Shown piece after piece: positions 1 through 8,962 of a DNA stretch of 64,000 bases; position 1 is the first letter of the stretch, and every line of letters begins with the position of its first letter. The notes beneath the pieces were generated by a model. The model searched no databases. It was not told where the DNA came from and was given only the letters and a program-made list of their open reading frames with translations. This stretch comes from Actinomycetota bacterium. Its GTDB lineage: Bacteria; Actinomycetota; Acidimicrobiia; Acidimicrobiales; JAJPHE01. The position numbers and the translations under genes were made by a program. Location: assembly GCA_021325435.1 (NCBI GenBank), contig JAJPHE010000118.1, positions 1 through 64,000 on the forward strand. Direction: 5' to 3'.

Positions 1-2
1 AC

Positions 3-368
3 GGATGGGTCCGGGCCCAGCCGGCCGGCGGCGTCGAGGCGCCCGCCGAGCTGCTCGGCGAGCTGGCCGGCCTGGACCGGGCGACCGCCGTCGGGGCCCT
101 CGAGGGCGCCGGCGTGGCCGCCGCCCCCGCCCGGCGCGTCGGGGAGCTGACCGCCGACCCCGAGGTGACCGCCTACCGGGTGGTCGAACCGCATCCGTCG
201 CGGCCGGGGTGGTGGACGACCGGGCCGCCGGCCCGCTTCTCGCGCACATCGCTACCCACGCTCGAACCCGCCTCGGACCTGGCCCAGCACACCGACGACG
301 TGCTGGCCGAGCACGGCCTCTCGGAAGGGGAGAGGGCGGCGCTGCGCGACGCCGGCGTGATCAAGTAG
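3..368 (+). CDS. CaiB/BaiF family CoA-transferase, C-terminal part (5' truncated by window edge)
   Basis: This is the last 121 codons of a class III (CaiB/BaiF) CoA-transferase, which moves CoA between acyl groups in the cytoplasm. The reading frame is open to the window edge, so the N-terminus and catalytic Asp are not seen. The recognisable part is the family's C-terminal signature: a P-x-P/R-tract followed by HTDDVLAEHGLSEGERAALR and a terminal GVIK. The last residues match the usual 'H-T-x-x-VL-x-E-x-G-x-x-xx-I-x-xL-xxxGVI' ending closely, so the family call is safe; the substrate cannot be told. It is followed after 2 bp by a small gene, suggesting an operon. Confidence 0.8.
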   Translation, partial: GWVRAQPAGGVEAPAELLGELAGLDRATAVGALEGAGVAAAPARRVGELTADPEVTAYRVVEPHPSRPGWWTTGPPARFSRTSLPTLEPASDLAQHTDDVLAEHGLSEGERAALRDAGVIK

Positions 369-370
369 CG

Positions 371-631
371 GTGTCGCTGTGGCTGGTCGAGGCCCGCCTG
401 CGGTCCCACCTCGGGATCGACCGGGCCCGGGTCGAGTGCATCGCCGCCGGCCTGACACCGCTGCGTCCACGGGTGCTGCGCCGCCGGCGGCTGCACGCCA
501 GCCTCCACCTGCTGGCCGAGGGCGACTCGGGGCTCGAGGCGACACGACGGGCCGACGCCGCCCTCGCCCGCGTCCTCGACCCGTTCTGGGAGATCGGATG
601 GGAGACCGAGGTGGTCGCCGACCTGGGCTGA
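371..631 (+). CDS. small hypothetical protein, 86 aa
   Basis: A GTG start lies 2 bp after the stop of the CoA-transferase, in an open frame with strong G/C third positions, so I take it as a real co-transcribed gene. The product is small, cytoplasmic-looking and Arg/Leu/Ala-rich (SLWLVEARLRSHLGIDRARV at the start, ending in WEIGWETEVVADLG). No signal peptide or membrane segment is visible and I do not recognise the family. No clear ribosome binding site precedes it; translational coupling to the upstream gene would explain that. A longer reading of this frame from position 5 overlaps the CoA-transferase and is not believed. Confidence 0.5.
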   Translation: MSLWLVEARLRSHLGIDRARVECIAAGLTPLRPRVLRRRRLHASLHLLAEGDSGLEATRRADAALARVLDPFWEIGWETEVVADLG

Positions 632-729
632 CGGTGCGCTCGGCCGGCGCGCTCGTCACGCGACTGTTCAGGGCCGGCCGCTCCTAGCCGATTGAGGTGG
701 GACCCTGCGGTGCCGGAGGGTCGAGACCC

Positions 730-2397
730 ATGCTCGAAACAGTCACCACCACCCCGGCCGGCTCCGCTGCCGACCCCCCGCAAGACCAACCGGCCACAAC
801 CAAGCCGTCGCGGCTGTGGGTGCTGGCGAGCGTCGGGTGGGCGCTGGCCCCCCTTCTGCTGGCGTTGCCAGCCGGCCCCTTCTTCGGCTGGGCGGCGTGG
901 CGACTCCGCAGCAGGGTGGTGGCCGTGGAGGCGGCCCTGTACGGCTCGGCCACTGTCGCCTTCTTCGCCCTGACCAGCCAGCCGTCCGGAACGGTCCAGA
1001 ACGTCGGCGTCGTGGTCGGTCTCGGGGTCATGGTTGTGGCCACGGTCCGGGCCTTCGTGTTGCGGGCCCGGGTCTTCCGGCTCCGGTCACCGGCGACAGG
1101 GACCGAGACGGGAGGGACGGATTGCCCTCCGCCACCCGGCTGGACGCCGGTGTTCCCGGCGTCGTCCGTGGGCGCGCCCGACCCGGACCGGCCCGCCACC
1201 TGGATCGCCCCACTCGCCTGCAACGGTCGCGACCAGCACCTCGTGAGCCTGCCCGCGTGGCGCACCATCGGCTACGTGTTCGGTGGCGCCAGCCTGATCG
1301 CCGTCCAGCTGTACCTGCACGTCTACGGACGGGGGCTCGGCATCGGGATCGGGCTGCTGCTGACCCCGCTGTTCGTGGTCCTGTTCAGCCGGCGGCTCGA
1401 TGGACCGGTGCTCTACTACCGCAACTGGGGGGTTCGCCGGGCGGTCCGACTGGACCGGGTCAGCGCGGTCGCGACCACGGCGGCGGCCCGCTACGCCACC
1501 CTCCTTCTCTCCGCACAAGGTGTGCGCCGCCCGGTGCGGGTGAGCCTGCGCTCCACCGGCTACGTCGCCCCTCCCGCGGTCGCCGATCACCTGCGAGGCT
1601 GGCTCGAACGCCCCGGCGTCCAGATCACCCCGGCCGCCTCCGCCGTGCTCAGCGGCGAGTTTCTCACCGCCCACCCGAGCAAGCGGCCGAGTCGGCTGTA
1701 CCGGGCCCTGGCGGTCCTGCTCGGGGTGGTCCTTCCCCTGTCATCCCTCGGCCTTGGAGTGTGGCTGAGCCACCAGCGCCAAGCCGAGCTGCGCATCCCC
1801 GGCGCCCCCGGCTACTCCACCTTCGGAGGACCCCATGGCAAACCGTTGGCCGTGGGCCGGCCCTGGGGCCGGCCCTGCCAGCCGGTCCGGTTTACCGTCG
1901 AACAGGACGTCCCCGACTGGGTCTACAACCAGGTGGCGGCGGTGGTGGCCGAAGCCCGGGCCGACGGCATCGACGTAACGGTCGAGACGCGCAACTTCTA
2001 CTGGACCCCGTCGAGCCTCTACTACCCGGCGGGACAGACGCCGGAGACGGTGGTCCGCGTTCCGGTCTTCTCCGACGACGCCACCCCTCCCCGGCTCCGA
2101 GACGGCCAGCCGGAGCGGATCCTTCTCGGGTGGGACGCGGCGGTGGACCCCGACGGAACGCACGAGGACGTCACCTCGGAGCAGGGCGTCCTGCATCTCG
2201 CCGCCCTGAACGGCGACCTGCCAGCCACCCGCCGGGCCATCCGCCAGCTGGTTGCTCTCAGCCAGGGCATCGAAGCCAGCACCTCGCCTGAGTCGGGCAT
2301 CCGTCAAGGGTCCACTCAGGACCGTTTCACCCCCGCAGACGTCAATGCGATGAGAACGATGTCCGGCTGCGGCGCTGCCTACCCGTCAGCTCCGTAG
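730..2397 (+). CDS. polytopic membrane protein with C-terminal matrixin-like domain lacking HExxH
   Basis: 555 aa. The ATG at 730 is chosen because GGAGGG (715-720) sits 9 nt upstream; an in-frame GTG at 697 has no such signal. The N-terminal ~220 residues hold about five hydrophobic segments (e.g. around residues 28-57, 80-120, 180-225). A soluble stretch follows, then another membrane segment near 323-346. The last ~180 residues (from GRPWGRPCQPVRFTV, ~residue 375) look like the actinobacterial matrixin-like metalloprotease fold: a starting 'PC-x-P-[IV]-x-[FY]-x-V' strand, an alternating helix (VAAVVAEARADGIDV), an ILLGWDAAVDPDG strand and the closing DRFTPADVNAMRTMSGCG. The zinc-binding HExxHxxGxxH is replaced by AIRQLVALSQGI, so it is predicted non-catalytic. 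The fold assignment is my inference from pattern. Confidence 0.65.
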   Translation: MLETVTTTPAGSAADPPQDQPATTKPSRLWVLASVGWALAPLLLALPAGPFFGWAAWRLRSRVVAVEAALYGSATVAFFALTSQPSGTVQNVGVVVGLGVMVVATVRAFVLRARVFRLRSPATGTETGGTDCPPPPGWTPVFPASSVGAPDPDRPATWIAPLACNGRDQHLVSLPAWRTIGYVFGGASLIAVQLYLHVYGRGLGIGIGLLLTPLFVVLFSRRLDGPVLYYRNWGVRRAVRLDRVSAVATTAAARYATLLLSAQGVRRPVRVSLRSTGYVAPPAVADHLRGWLERPGVQITPAASAVLSGEFLTAHPSKRPSRLYRALAVLLGVVLPLSSLGLGVWLSHQRQAELRIPGAPGYSTFGGPHGKPLAVGRPWGRPCQPVRFTVEQDVPDWVYNQVAAVVAEARADGIDVTVETRNFYWTPSSLYYPAGQTPETVVRVPVFSDDATPPRLRDGQPERILLGWDAAVDPDGTHEDVTSEQGVLHLAALNGDLPATRRAIRQLVALSQGIEASTSPESGIRQGSTQDRFTPADVNAMRTMSGCGAAYPSAP

Positions 2398-2420
2398 ACC
2401 TGCCGGTTCTCCCCGAGCGT

Positions 2421-2804
2421 CTACTTGGCGTTGTGGAACTCGACCCGCCAGCGCCACTCGCTGCCGTCCTCGGCGTTCCACCACGACAGCAGGATGCCGA
2501 CCTCGCCGCCGGGGAGGATCACGGGCCGGCCGATGTCAGACTCGTCGGGCCACACCTGGCGGCGGGTGACGCTCGCGCCCTCGATGGAGAGCCGGGCCAT
2601 GGGGGTGGCGCCCTCGGCGCTCAGCCCCTCGGCCTTGGCCACCACCTGACCCGACGGGTCGCGCACCTCGACGTCCACCCGCTCCGAGATCGAGTGGGCC
2701 AGCACGCAGTCGGTCGCCGCCAACACCGCCCGGGCCACCTCGAGCCCGAGCATGCCCCCGTCGGGGTTGCGGATCTCCCAGATGTGGTCGCCTTGGGACA
2801 CCAT
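2421..2804 (-). CDS. conserved hypothetical protein, 127 aa
   Basis: Soluble protein with an N-terminal MVSQGDHIWEIRNPDGG and a beta-rich core ending in GILLSWWNAEDGSEWRWRVEF. The alternating hydrophobic pattern and the Trp-rich end suggest a small beta-sandwich or barrel, but I do not recognise the family. The ATG at 2804 is preferred over an in-frame GTG at 2813; the ribosome binding site is weak for both. It is divergent from an acyl-CoA dehydrogenase gene with about 25 bp between the starts, so the two must share a very compact promoter region or one is transcribed from inside the other. Confidence 0.6.
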   Translation of the reverse strand: MVSQGDHIWEIRNPDGGMLGLEVARAVLAATDCVLAHSISERVDVEVRDPSGQVVAKAEGLSAEGATPMARLSIEGASVTRRQVWPDESDIGRPVILPGGEVGILLSWWNAEDGSEWRWRVEFHNAK

Positions 2805-2829
2805 GGAGGACACCTACCCAGGAGGCGGC

Positions 2830-4119
2830 ATGAACCCGACCTACAGCCCCGAAGCCGAGGCCTACCGCCAGACCGTGCGCCGGTTCCTCGCCAACAAGCT
2901 GCCGGCCGACTGGAAGGGGCTGTCGGCCATGGCGCCCGACGAGCGCCAGGAGTGGTTGCGGCAGTGGCGCCAGGTCCTCGCCGACGCCGGCCTGATCGCC
3001 CTGTCCTGGCCCAAGGAGTACGGCGGCGCCGGCCTCTCCCAGCTGGAGCAGGTGATCCTGGCCGAGGAGTTCACCAACGCCGGCGTGCCCACCGCCGTCG
3101 CCAACGACAACTTCGGCACCGGCATGGTCGGGCCCACCATCATCGTGTGGGGCACCGAGGAGCAGAAGTCCTACTTCCTGCCCCGCATCATCTCCGGCGA
3201 GCACCGTTGGTGCCAGGGCTACTCCGAGCCGGAGGCCGGCTCCGACCTGGCCGGCCTGGGCACCCGGGCCGTGCTCGACGGCGACGAGTGGGTGATCAAC
3301 GGCCAGAAGATCTGGACCTCGGCGGCCCGCACGGCCAACTGGATCTTCGTGCTGGCCCGCACGGACCCCGACGCCCCGAAGCACAAGGGCATCACGTTCC
3401 TCCTCGTTCCGATGGACCAGCCGGGCGTGGAGGTGCGCCCGATCCGCGAGATGACCGGCGAGGCGCTGTTCAACGAGGTGTTCTTCAGCGACGCCCGCAC
3501 GGCGCGGGCCAACGTGGTGGGCGAGGTGAACCAGGGCTGGACCGTCGCCAACACCCTCCTCGGGTTCGAGCGGGGCGGGCGGGCGACGATCATGCACATC
3601 GCCTACCGGCGCGAGCTGGAGCGGATCATCGACGCCGCCCGCCAACGGGGCAAGGCCGCCGACCCGCTCATCCGCCAGCGGCTGGCCGCCGCCCACACCG
3701 ACGTCGAGATTCTGCGCTATCTGGGCATGCGCTCGCTCACCCGGGCCCTGGCCGGTGAGCGGCCCGGCCCGGAGGCGTCGGTGTTCAAGCTGGCGTGGAG
3801 CCAGTACCACCAGCGGGTCACCGAGCTGGCCGTCGACATCCTGGGCATGGAGGCAGCGGCGCCGAGCGGCGAACGGGCCATGAGCTCGATCGGAGTCGAC
3901 CAGTCCGACACCGGGTCGCCGGCCGCCCTCGTCACCACGTTCCTCGGGGCCCGGGCCGGCACCATCTACGCCGGCACGTCGCAGGTGCAGCGCAACATCC
4001 TCGGCGAGCGGGTGCTCGGCCTTCCCCGGGAGCCGCGCAGCGACGACGGGCCGTGGAGTCGCACTCCCCGCCAGCCCGCCACCGAGGCGACCGCGGCGCC
4101 GGCGGGCGCCCGCGCCTAG
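2830..4119 (+). CDS. acyl-CoA dehydrogenase
   Basis: 429 aa, FAD flavoprotein of the acyl-CoA dehydrogenase superfamily, which removes two hydrogens from the alpha-beta bond of an acyl-CoA and passes electrons to ETF. Visible domains: N-terminal helical domain (~1-120), middle beta domain with the substrate/FAD motif CQGYSEPEAGSDLAGL and WVINGQKIWTSAARTANWI (~125-230), and C-terminal four-helix domain ending in YAGTSQVQRNILGERVLGLP. Length is normal. AGGAGG at 2820-2825 precedes the ATG at 2830 by 4 nt; an upstream ATG (2803) lacks this signal. The stop lies only 4 bp before the convergent amidase stop. The substrate is unknown; neighbours do not reveal it. Confidence 0.9.
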   Translation: MNPTYSPEAEAYRQTVRRFLANKLPADWKGLSAMAPDERQEWLRQWRQVLADAGLIALSWPKEYGGAGLSQLEQVILAEEFTNAGVPTAVANDNFGTGMVGPTIIVWGTEEQKSYFLPRIISGEHRWCQGYSEPEAGSDLAGLGTRAVLDGDEWVINGQKIWTSAARTANWIFVLARTDPDAPKHKGITFLLVPMDQPGVEVRPIREMTGEALFNEVFFSDARTARANVVGEVNQGWTVANTLLGFERGGRATIMHIAYRRELERIIDAARQRGKAADPLIRQRLAAAHTDVEILRYLGMRSLTRALAGERPGPEASVFKLAWSQYHQRVTELAVDILGMEAAAPSGERAMSSIGVDQSDTGSPAALVTTFLGARAGTIYAGTSQVQRNILGERVLGLPREPRSDDGPWSRTPRQPATEATAAPAGARA

Positions 4120-4123
4120 GCGA

Positions 4124-5236
4124 CTACCCGACGGCGGCCTCGACCGCGGCCCCCGCCGCCACCAGCGCCTCCTCGCCCCCGTGGGGCCCGATCAGCTGCA
4201 GGCTGGCCGGCAGGCCGCCGGGCCGGGGAACCGGCAGAGCCAGGGCCGGGTTGCCGGCGAAGTTCACCGGCGCGGTGAAGTTGGCCACCATGGCGTGGCC
4301 CCCGGCGTCGTCCAGCCGGGGCGGGGTGATCATCAACGTCGGGCAGGCGATCACCTCGACTCGACCGAGCACGTCGGCCATCGCCTTCCGCCAGGCGGCG
4401 GCGTCGGACCGGAGCTGTTGGAGCTGGGCGGAGTCCACCGCCGACCCCATGGACATGAAGAAGCTGCTTACGTCATCGCCGAGATCGTCGGGCTGCTCCT
4501 CCAGCAGCCGGCGGTTGTTGGCGTAGCCCTCGGCGCACATGAGCGAGATGCACTCGCCGAAGGCGTCGTTCCACCCGGGCAGCTCGACGTCGACCACCTC
4601 GAAGCCGGCGGCGCCCAGGGCGGCGTCGACGGCCTGGGCGATCTCCGCTTCGTGGGCGGGCACGCCGCGCAGCCGGCCGACGACGTGGGGCACCGAGCCG
4701 GGGGCGAAGCCGGGCTCGAGCAGCTGCATGCCGAGTACGACTCCGGCGACGTCGGCGGCCATGGGCCCCACCGTGTCGAGTGACTGGGCCAGTGGCCACA
4801 CGCCGTCGCAGGAGATGCGGCCGAAGGTGGTCTTGAGGCCCACGGTGCCGCAGCACGCCGAGGGGATCCGAACCGACCCGCCGGTGTCGGACCCGTAGGC
4901 AACGTCGGCTTCGTCTTCGGCAACGGCGACCGCCGATCCGCTGGACGAGCCGCCGGGTATGCGCTCGGGGTCGAGAGGGTTGGTCGGTGTTCCGTACCAC
5001 GGGTTGATGCCGGTGCCGCCGAAGGCCAGCTCGTGCAGGTTCACCTTGCCGACGATGCGGGCGCCGGCCCGGCGGGCGCTGACCACACAGGGGGCGTCGG
5101 CCGCGGCCGGTTGGGCCGAGCGGGCCACGGCCCGGCTGCCGGCCGTGGTGGGCACCCCCTCCACGTCGATGAGGTCCTTGACGGCGAGGCGGGGGCCGTC
5201 CCCGGAGGCGTCGAGGCGGGTGATGAAGGTGGCCAC
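4124..5236 (-). CDS. amidase (amidase signature family)
   Basis: 370 aa, amidase-signature hydrolase that cleaves an amide bond with a Ser-cisSer-Lys triad. The triad is readable: Lys in [12 protein letters not shown] (~residue 20), the cis-Ser in [14 protein letters not shown] (~95) and the nucleophile in [17 protein letters not shown] (~118). The protein is shorter than typical 450-500 aa amidases, lacking the extended C-terminal region, as in a known short subgroup. GTG start. It could be a GatA-like protein, but no gatB/gatC lies nearby, so a stand-alone catabolic amidase is more likely. It is divergent from nucS with 21 bp between starts. Confidence 0.85.
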   Translation of the reverse strand: MATFITRLDASGDGPRLAVKDLIDVEGVPTTAGSRAVARSAQPAAADAPCVVSARRAGARIVGKVNLHELAFGGTGINPWYGTPTNPLDPERIPGGSSSGSAVAVAEDEADVAYGSDTGGSVRIPSACCGTVGLKTTFGRISCDGVWPLAQSLDTVGPMAADVAGVVLGMQLLEPGFAPGSVPHVVGRLRGVPAHEAEIAQAVDAALGAAGFEVVDVELPGWNDAFGECISLMCAEGYANNRRLLEEQPDDLGDDVSSFFMSMGSAVDSAQLQQLRSDAAAWRKAMADVLGRVEVIACPTLMITPPRLDDAGGHAMVANFTAPVNFAGNPALALPVPRPGGLPASLQLIGPHGGEEALVAAGAAVEAAVG

Positions 5237-5257
5237 GACCCGACACTACGCGCCGGT

Positions 5258-5929
5258 ATGGTCGACCGAGTGCGGCTGGTGATCGGGCGGTGCAGCGTGG
5301 AGTACTCCGGGCGCCTCGACGCCCGCCTCCCCGAGGCCGTGCGCCTGGTGATGGTCAAGGCCGACGGGTCGGTCTCCATCCATTCCGACGACCGGGCCTA
5401 CAAGCCGCTGAACTGGATGAGCCCTCCGGCCTATCTGATCGAGGAGGGGATGGTCTGGACGGTCACCGGCAAGGGAGGCGACCGGCTGGTCATCACCTTC
5501 ACCGAGCTGCTGTCCGACTCGCTCGTCGAGCTGGGCGCCGAGCCCGGCCTGGTGAAGGACGGGGTCGAGGCCGACCTGCAGGAGCTGCTGGCCGCCGACT
5601 GCTCGGTCATCGAGGACGGACTGGTGCTGGTGCGCCGCGAGTACCCGACGGCGATCGGGCCGGTGGACCTGTTGTGCCGCGACCGCCACGGCGCCACGGT
5701 GGCGGTCGAGATCAAGCGGAGAGGTGAGATCGACGGAGTGGAGCAGCTGACCCGCTACCTCGATCAGCTCCGCCTCGATCGCCGGCTGGGCCAGGTGCGC
5801 GGCGTCCTCGCCGCCCAGGAGATCCGCCCTCAGGCCAAGGTGCTGGCCGCCGGGCGCGACATCGCCTGTGTCGAGGTCGACTACGCCCGGCTCAAGGGGA
5901 CCGAGGTGGGCCCACCCACACTGTTCTGA
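5258..5929 (+). CDS. nucS: endonuclease NucS (EndoMS), mismatch-specific
   Basis: 223 aa. NucS/EndoMS cuts both strands at mismatched DNA and replaces MutSL mismatch repair in most actinobacteria; it works with the sliding clamp. The N-terminal DNA-binding/dimer domain carries [20 protein letters not shown] and [17 protein letters not shown]; the C-terminal PD-(D/E)xK nuclease domain carries GPVDLLCRD and [14 protein letters not shown], giving the catalytic Asp, Glu and Lys. The ATG start gives [10 protein letters not shown], matching the family's usual N-terminus. The C-terminus ends in GPPTLF, a plausible clamp-binding tail. The last 38 bp overlap the convergent MFS gene. Confidence 0.95.
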   Translation: MVDRVRLVIGRCSVEYSGRLDARLPEAVRLVMVKADGSVSIHSDDRAYKPLNWMSPPAYLIEEGMVWTVTGKGGDRLVITFTELLSDSLVELGAEPGLVKDGVEADLQELLAADCSVIEDGLVLVRREYPTAIGPVDLLCRDRHGATVAVEIKRRGEIDGVEQLTRYLDQLRLDRRLGQVRGVLAAQEIRPQAKVLAAGRDIACVEVDYARLKGTEVGPPTLF

Positions 5930-7151
5930 GCGCCGAGCGGTCGCCGGCGTCGACCCGCGAGCCGGCCGCCACCGCCACCGCCATAACCACCACCGCCGCC
6001 ACCAGCACGGCCCGGGCCCCGGCCGGCTCCCCGACCGCCGACCCGGCGACGGCCGCGCTGGCGGCGATGCTGCCCAAGTAGCGCACGGTCGAGAAGACCC
6101 CTCCGGCGGTGCCGGCAGCCGCCGCCGGCACCGCCTCCATGGCCGCCGCCTGCAGGCTGCCCACGGCGACGCCGGTGCCCGCCCCCACCACGGCCATGCC
6201 GGCGATGAACGCCCCCGGATGGGAGACGGCGGCCGCCATCACCGCCGCGCCCAGGGCCGCGGCGGCGAAGCCGCCCACCACCGGTGCCGAGCGTCCCCGG
6301 GTGTCGGCCAGCCGGCCGCCGACGGGCGGGAACAGGACCATGCCGGCGGTCATGGCGAACACGGCGGCGCCGATGGCGCCGGCATGCCAGTGGCGCCCGG
6401 ACAGCAGCAGGGGGGCGACCAGCAACACGCTGTACATGCAGAAGTTCGAGGTGGCTTGGGCGGCGCAGGCGGCCACGAAGCCCGGTCGGGCCAGCTCGGT
6501 CCAGCGGGCGGGGGCGGGCCCGGCCGCCAAGCCGCCCGTCGCCGCATCAGGGTCGGGCCGGTCGGCGGTCGCTCCGCCGAGCAGGAAGAGGGCCGCCAGG
6601 CAGATCGGCACGCTCACCGGCAGGAGGGCCCGCCATCCCCAGACGGCGACCAGCAGCCCACCGAGCAGGGGGCCGACGGCGGCCCCGGCGCCCACCCCGG
6701 CGGAGAAGGTGCCGAACACCCGGCCCCGTCGGTCGGCGGGGATGGCCCGGCGCAGGGTGGCCTGCAGGTTGGGGATGAGGGCGGCGCCGAACAACGCCTG
6801 GCCGCAGCGCCCGGCGAGAAGCAGGGCGAAGCTGGGGGCGGCCGCCGTGACCGCCGAGGTGACGGCGAACCCGGCCAACGCCCCCCGGGTGACGGCGGTG
6901 GCGCCCAAGCGGTCGCCGGCCCGTCCCCCCAGGGGCTGCAGCACCAGCATGGCGACGAGGTAGGCCGTCACCAGCACCGCCGTTGACGACTTCGACACGC
7001 CGAAGCTGTGGCCGATGTCGGCCAGGGCCACCACGATCATGGTGGAGTTGAGCGGCACCAGCGACCCGGCCAGCACCGAGCCGGTGACGAGACGAACGTC
7101 GCGCCGGTCGTGGCCCACGCCGGTCCGCTCCGCCGGCGGGTCGCCCGGCAC
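5892..7151 (-). CDS. MFS transporter (DHA2-like drug exporter)
   Basis: 419 aa, about 12 predicted membrane helices. Motif C-like start region [18 protein letters not shown] and motif [17 protein letters not shown] identify a major facilitator of the multidrug/proton antiport group. It begins with GTG at 7151, directly abutting the stop of the upstream gene at 7152-7154, so the two are probably co-transcribed and translationally coupled. The 3' end (VGPPRSP) overlaps nucS on the other strand by 38 bp. Substrate unknown. Confidence 0.85.
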   Translation of the reverse strand: MPGDPPAERTGVGHDRRDVRLVTGSVLAGSLVPLNSTMIVVALADIGHSFGVSKSSTAVLVTAYLVAMLVLQPLGGRAGDRLGATAVTRGALAGFAVTSAVTAAAPSFALLLAGRCGQALFGAALIPNLQATLRRAIPADRRGRVFGTFSAGVGAGAAVGPLLGGLLVAVWGWRALLPVSVPICLAALFLLGGATADRPDPDAATGGLAAGPAPARWTELARPGFVAACAAQATSNFCMYSVLLVAPLLLSGRHWHAGAIGAAVFAMTAGMVLFPPVGGRLADTRGRSAPVVGGFAAAALGAAVMAAAVSHPGAFIAGMAVVGAGTGVAVGSLQAAAMEAVPAAAAGTAGGVFSTVRYLGSIAASAAVAGSAVGEPAGARAVLVAAVVVMAVAVAAGSRVDAGDRSALRTVWVGPPRSP

Positions 7152-8780
7152 TTAGAGGATCGTCACCTCTCCCGTGTTGCCGTCCACGGCCACACTGTCG
7201 CCGTCGGTGATGCGGGCGGTGGCGTGCACGGTGCCCACGACCGACGGGATGCCGAACTCGCGGGCGGTGATGGCGGCGTGGGAGAGCGGACCGCCGTGGT
7301 CGGTCACCACCGCTCCCGCTTCGGCCAGGGCGACGTTGAACGCCGCGCTGGTGCAGGTGGTGACGAGCACGTCGCCGCTGCGCAGCCGCGACAGGTCCTC
7401 GGGTGAGCGGATCACCCGGGCCTTACCGGCGTGGAACCCCGGGCTCCCCGGGATGCCGCGCAGGACCGAGGGATCGTCCGCCTCAGCCGTGGCGAACAGC
7501 AGGCCCATGGCGGTCATCATCGCCCGCATGGCCCGGGCGGCCGGCGGGGGCAGCATCTCCAACGGCGGGGGAGGCGACGGCGGGTCGCCCAGGTGCTCCG
7601 GCACACCGGTGTCGTCGAGATGCGAGGCGGCCCGCACGCTCAGCTCGGCGCTGGACGGGCCCTCACCCGTGCGCAGCAGCGAGGCCAGCTCGTGGCGGGA
7701 CGCCTCCACCGCCAGCCCGGGCGAGTCCAGCAGGCCGCGCTCGGCCAGCTTGCGCCCGGCACCGATCATGGCCCGCCGCATGACGCCGGCGGCCAGCAGG
7801 TCGCTGTAGAGGCCCCGCTCGTCGCGTAGGCGGTAGACGGCGCCCACGTCGGCGTAGATCTGGTCGAACTCCGCTCGGTGCTCCTCGGGGACCAACTGGC
7901 GCACGGCCGCGACCGCGGCGGTGGGGTCCGGCGCCGGGGGCCGGCCCAGGGCCCGGCGCACGGTGTCGACCAGGTGGCCGGGCTGCTCGAGGGCGGTCGG
8001 GAACCACACGTCGAAGCCGTCGACCAGCCGGTGCCCGGCGATATCGAGCCACGCCCGGGTGGCGGACCCGACCGGATCTGCGGCCGCGGCCAGCTGGTCG
8101 AGGACGAGGCCCGGCTCGAGGTCGGAGTCCTGCAGCAGGGCCCGGGCGCCGGGGTCGGCGTCGAGGGCGTCCACCAGGGCGCCCAGCTCGGGGCAGTCCC
8201 CCGACGAGGCGGGGGAGAGGCCGCTGAGCAGACCGAGCAGGTCATTGGGGGTCATCCCCGTCCACTCCGCCGTATTGGCCAACAGCTCGCCGACGGGGAT
8301 GACGCAGCTGGCAGTGAACACGTGGTGCTGGGTGATCATGGCGGCGTGGTGGGCGGCGCAGTCGGCCAGGTAGGCGATGAGGGCCTCGTCGTCGAGGGAG
8401 GCGGGGTCGACCGCTACCAGCTCGGCGTGGCGGGCGAGGGTCGCCGGCTTGTCCTGCTCGTCCCAGCGGGCCAGGTCGGCCCGCCACTGGCGCTCGGCGA
8501 AGGCCCGGGCGGCCTGCTCGATGCGGGCGGCGAACTGATCGGGACCGACCGGTCGCAGGCTGGCGTACATCCACCCGTTGACCACCTCCATGCGGATGCC
8601 CTCGAGCAACAGCCCGTAGCGGGCGGCGCTGTCGGTGAAACCGGCCCAGAAGGCGTCGGCCAGGACCTCGGCGGCGTGGCGGCTCATCCGGTAGGGCATG
8701 TGGGTGCGCTCGCGTTCCCAGGACCCGGGGCCGGGCGGTCGGAAGTCGAGCTCCTCGACGCGGGTGTTGACGACGGCCAT
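7152..8780 (-). CDS. PEP-utilising enzyme mobile-domain protein without ATP-grasp
   Basis: 542 aa. The C-terminal ~90 residues are the swivelling phosphohistidine domain of PEP synthase / PPDK-type enzymes: SGDVLVTTCTSAAFNVALAE followed by TDHGGPLSHAAITAREFGIP, where the His after LS is the phospho-acceptor, and the closing GDSVAVDGNTGEVTIL. The first ~440 residues are helical and match no ATP-grasp (no Gly-rich phosphate loop is visible), so it cannot be a complete synthase alone. It may act with a separate kinase subunit or use another phospho-donor. ATG at 8780 is chosen from AGGAGGGGG just upstream; an in-frame start at 8939 has none. First gene of a unit with the MFS transporter. Confidence 0.8.
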   Translation of the reverse strand: MAVVNTRVEELDFRPPGPGSWERERTHMPYRMSRHAAEVLADAFWAGFTDSAARYGLLLEGIRMEVVNGWMYASLRPVGPDQFAARIEQAARAFAERQWRADLARWDEQDKPATLARHAELVAVDPASLDDEALIAYLADCAAHHAAMITQHHVFTASCVIPVGELLANTAEWTGMTPNDLLGLLSGLSPASSGDCPELGALVDALDADPGARALLQDSDLEPGLVLDQLAAAADPVGSATRAWLDIAGHRLVDGFDVWFPTALEQPGHLVDTVRRALGRPPAPDPTAAVAAVRQLVPEEHRAEFDQIYADVGAVYRLRDERGLYSDLLAAGVMRRAMIGAGRKLAERGLLDSPGLAVEASRHELASLLRTGEGPSSAELSVRAASHLDDTGVPEHLGDPPSPPPPLEMLPPPAARAMRAMMTAMGLLFATAEADDPSVLRGIPGSPGFHAGKARVIRSPEDLSRLRSGDVLVTTCTSAAFNVALAEAGAVVTDHGGPLSHAAITAREFGIPSVVGTVHATARITDGDSVAVDGNTGEVTIL

Positions 8781-8962
8781 GGGTCCCCCCTCCTGCGGGC
8801 GCAACGAACAGCGCGCCACCGCCTGCCCCACCGTGACTGGCGTTCGCCCATCGTTAACCGCTAGTTCGCCGCCGGGCAACGATGTGAATGCCGCGTAGGG
8901 AGCATCCGGGATGTTCCTCGCCAAGGACGCGGTCGGCACCTGGCGGTAGCGTCGGGCCCGCC

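Noticed and set aside
5-631. A 208-codon plus-strand frame covering the CoA-transferase tail and the small gene
   Set aside because: Its first half is Arg-rich out-of-frame reading of the CoA-transferase; only the part from the GTG at 371 has real coding bias.
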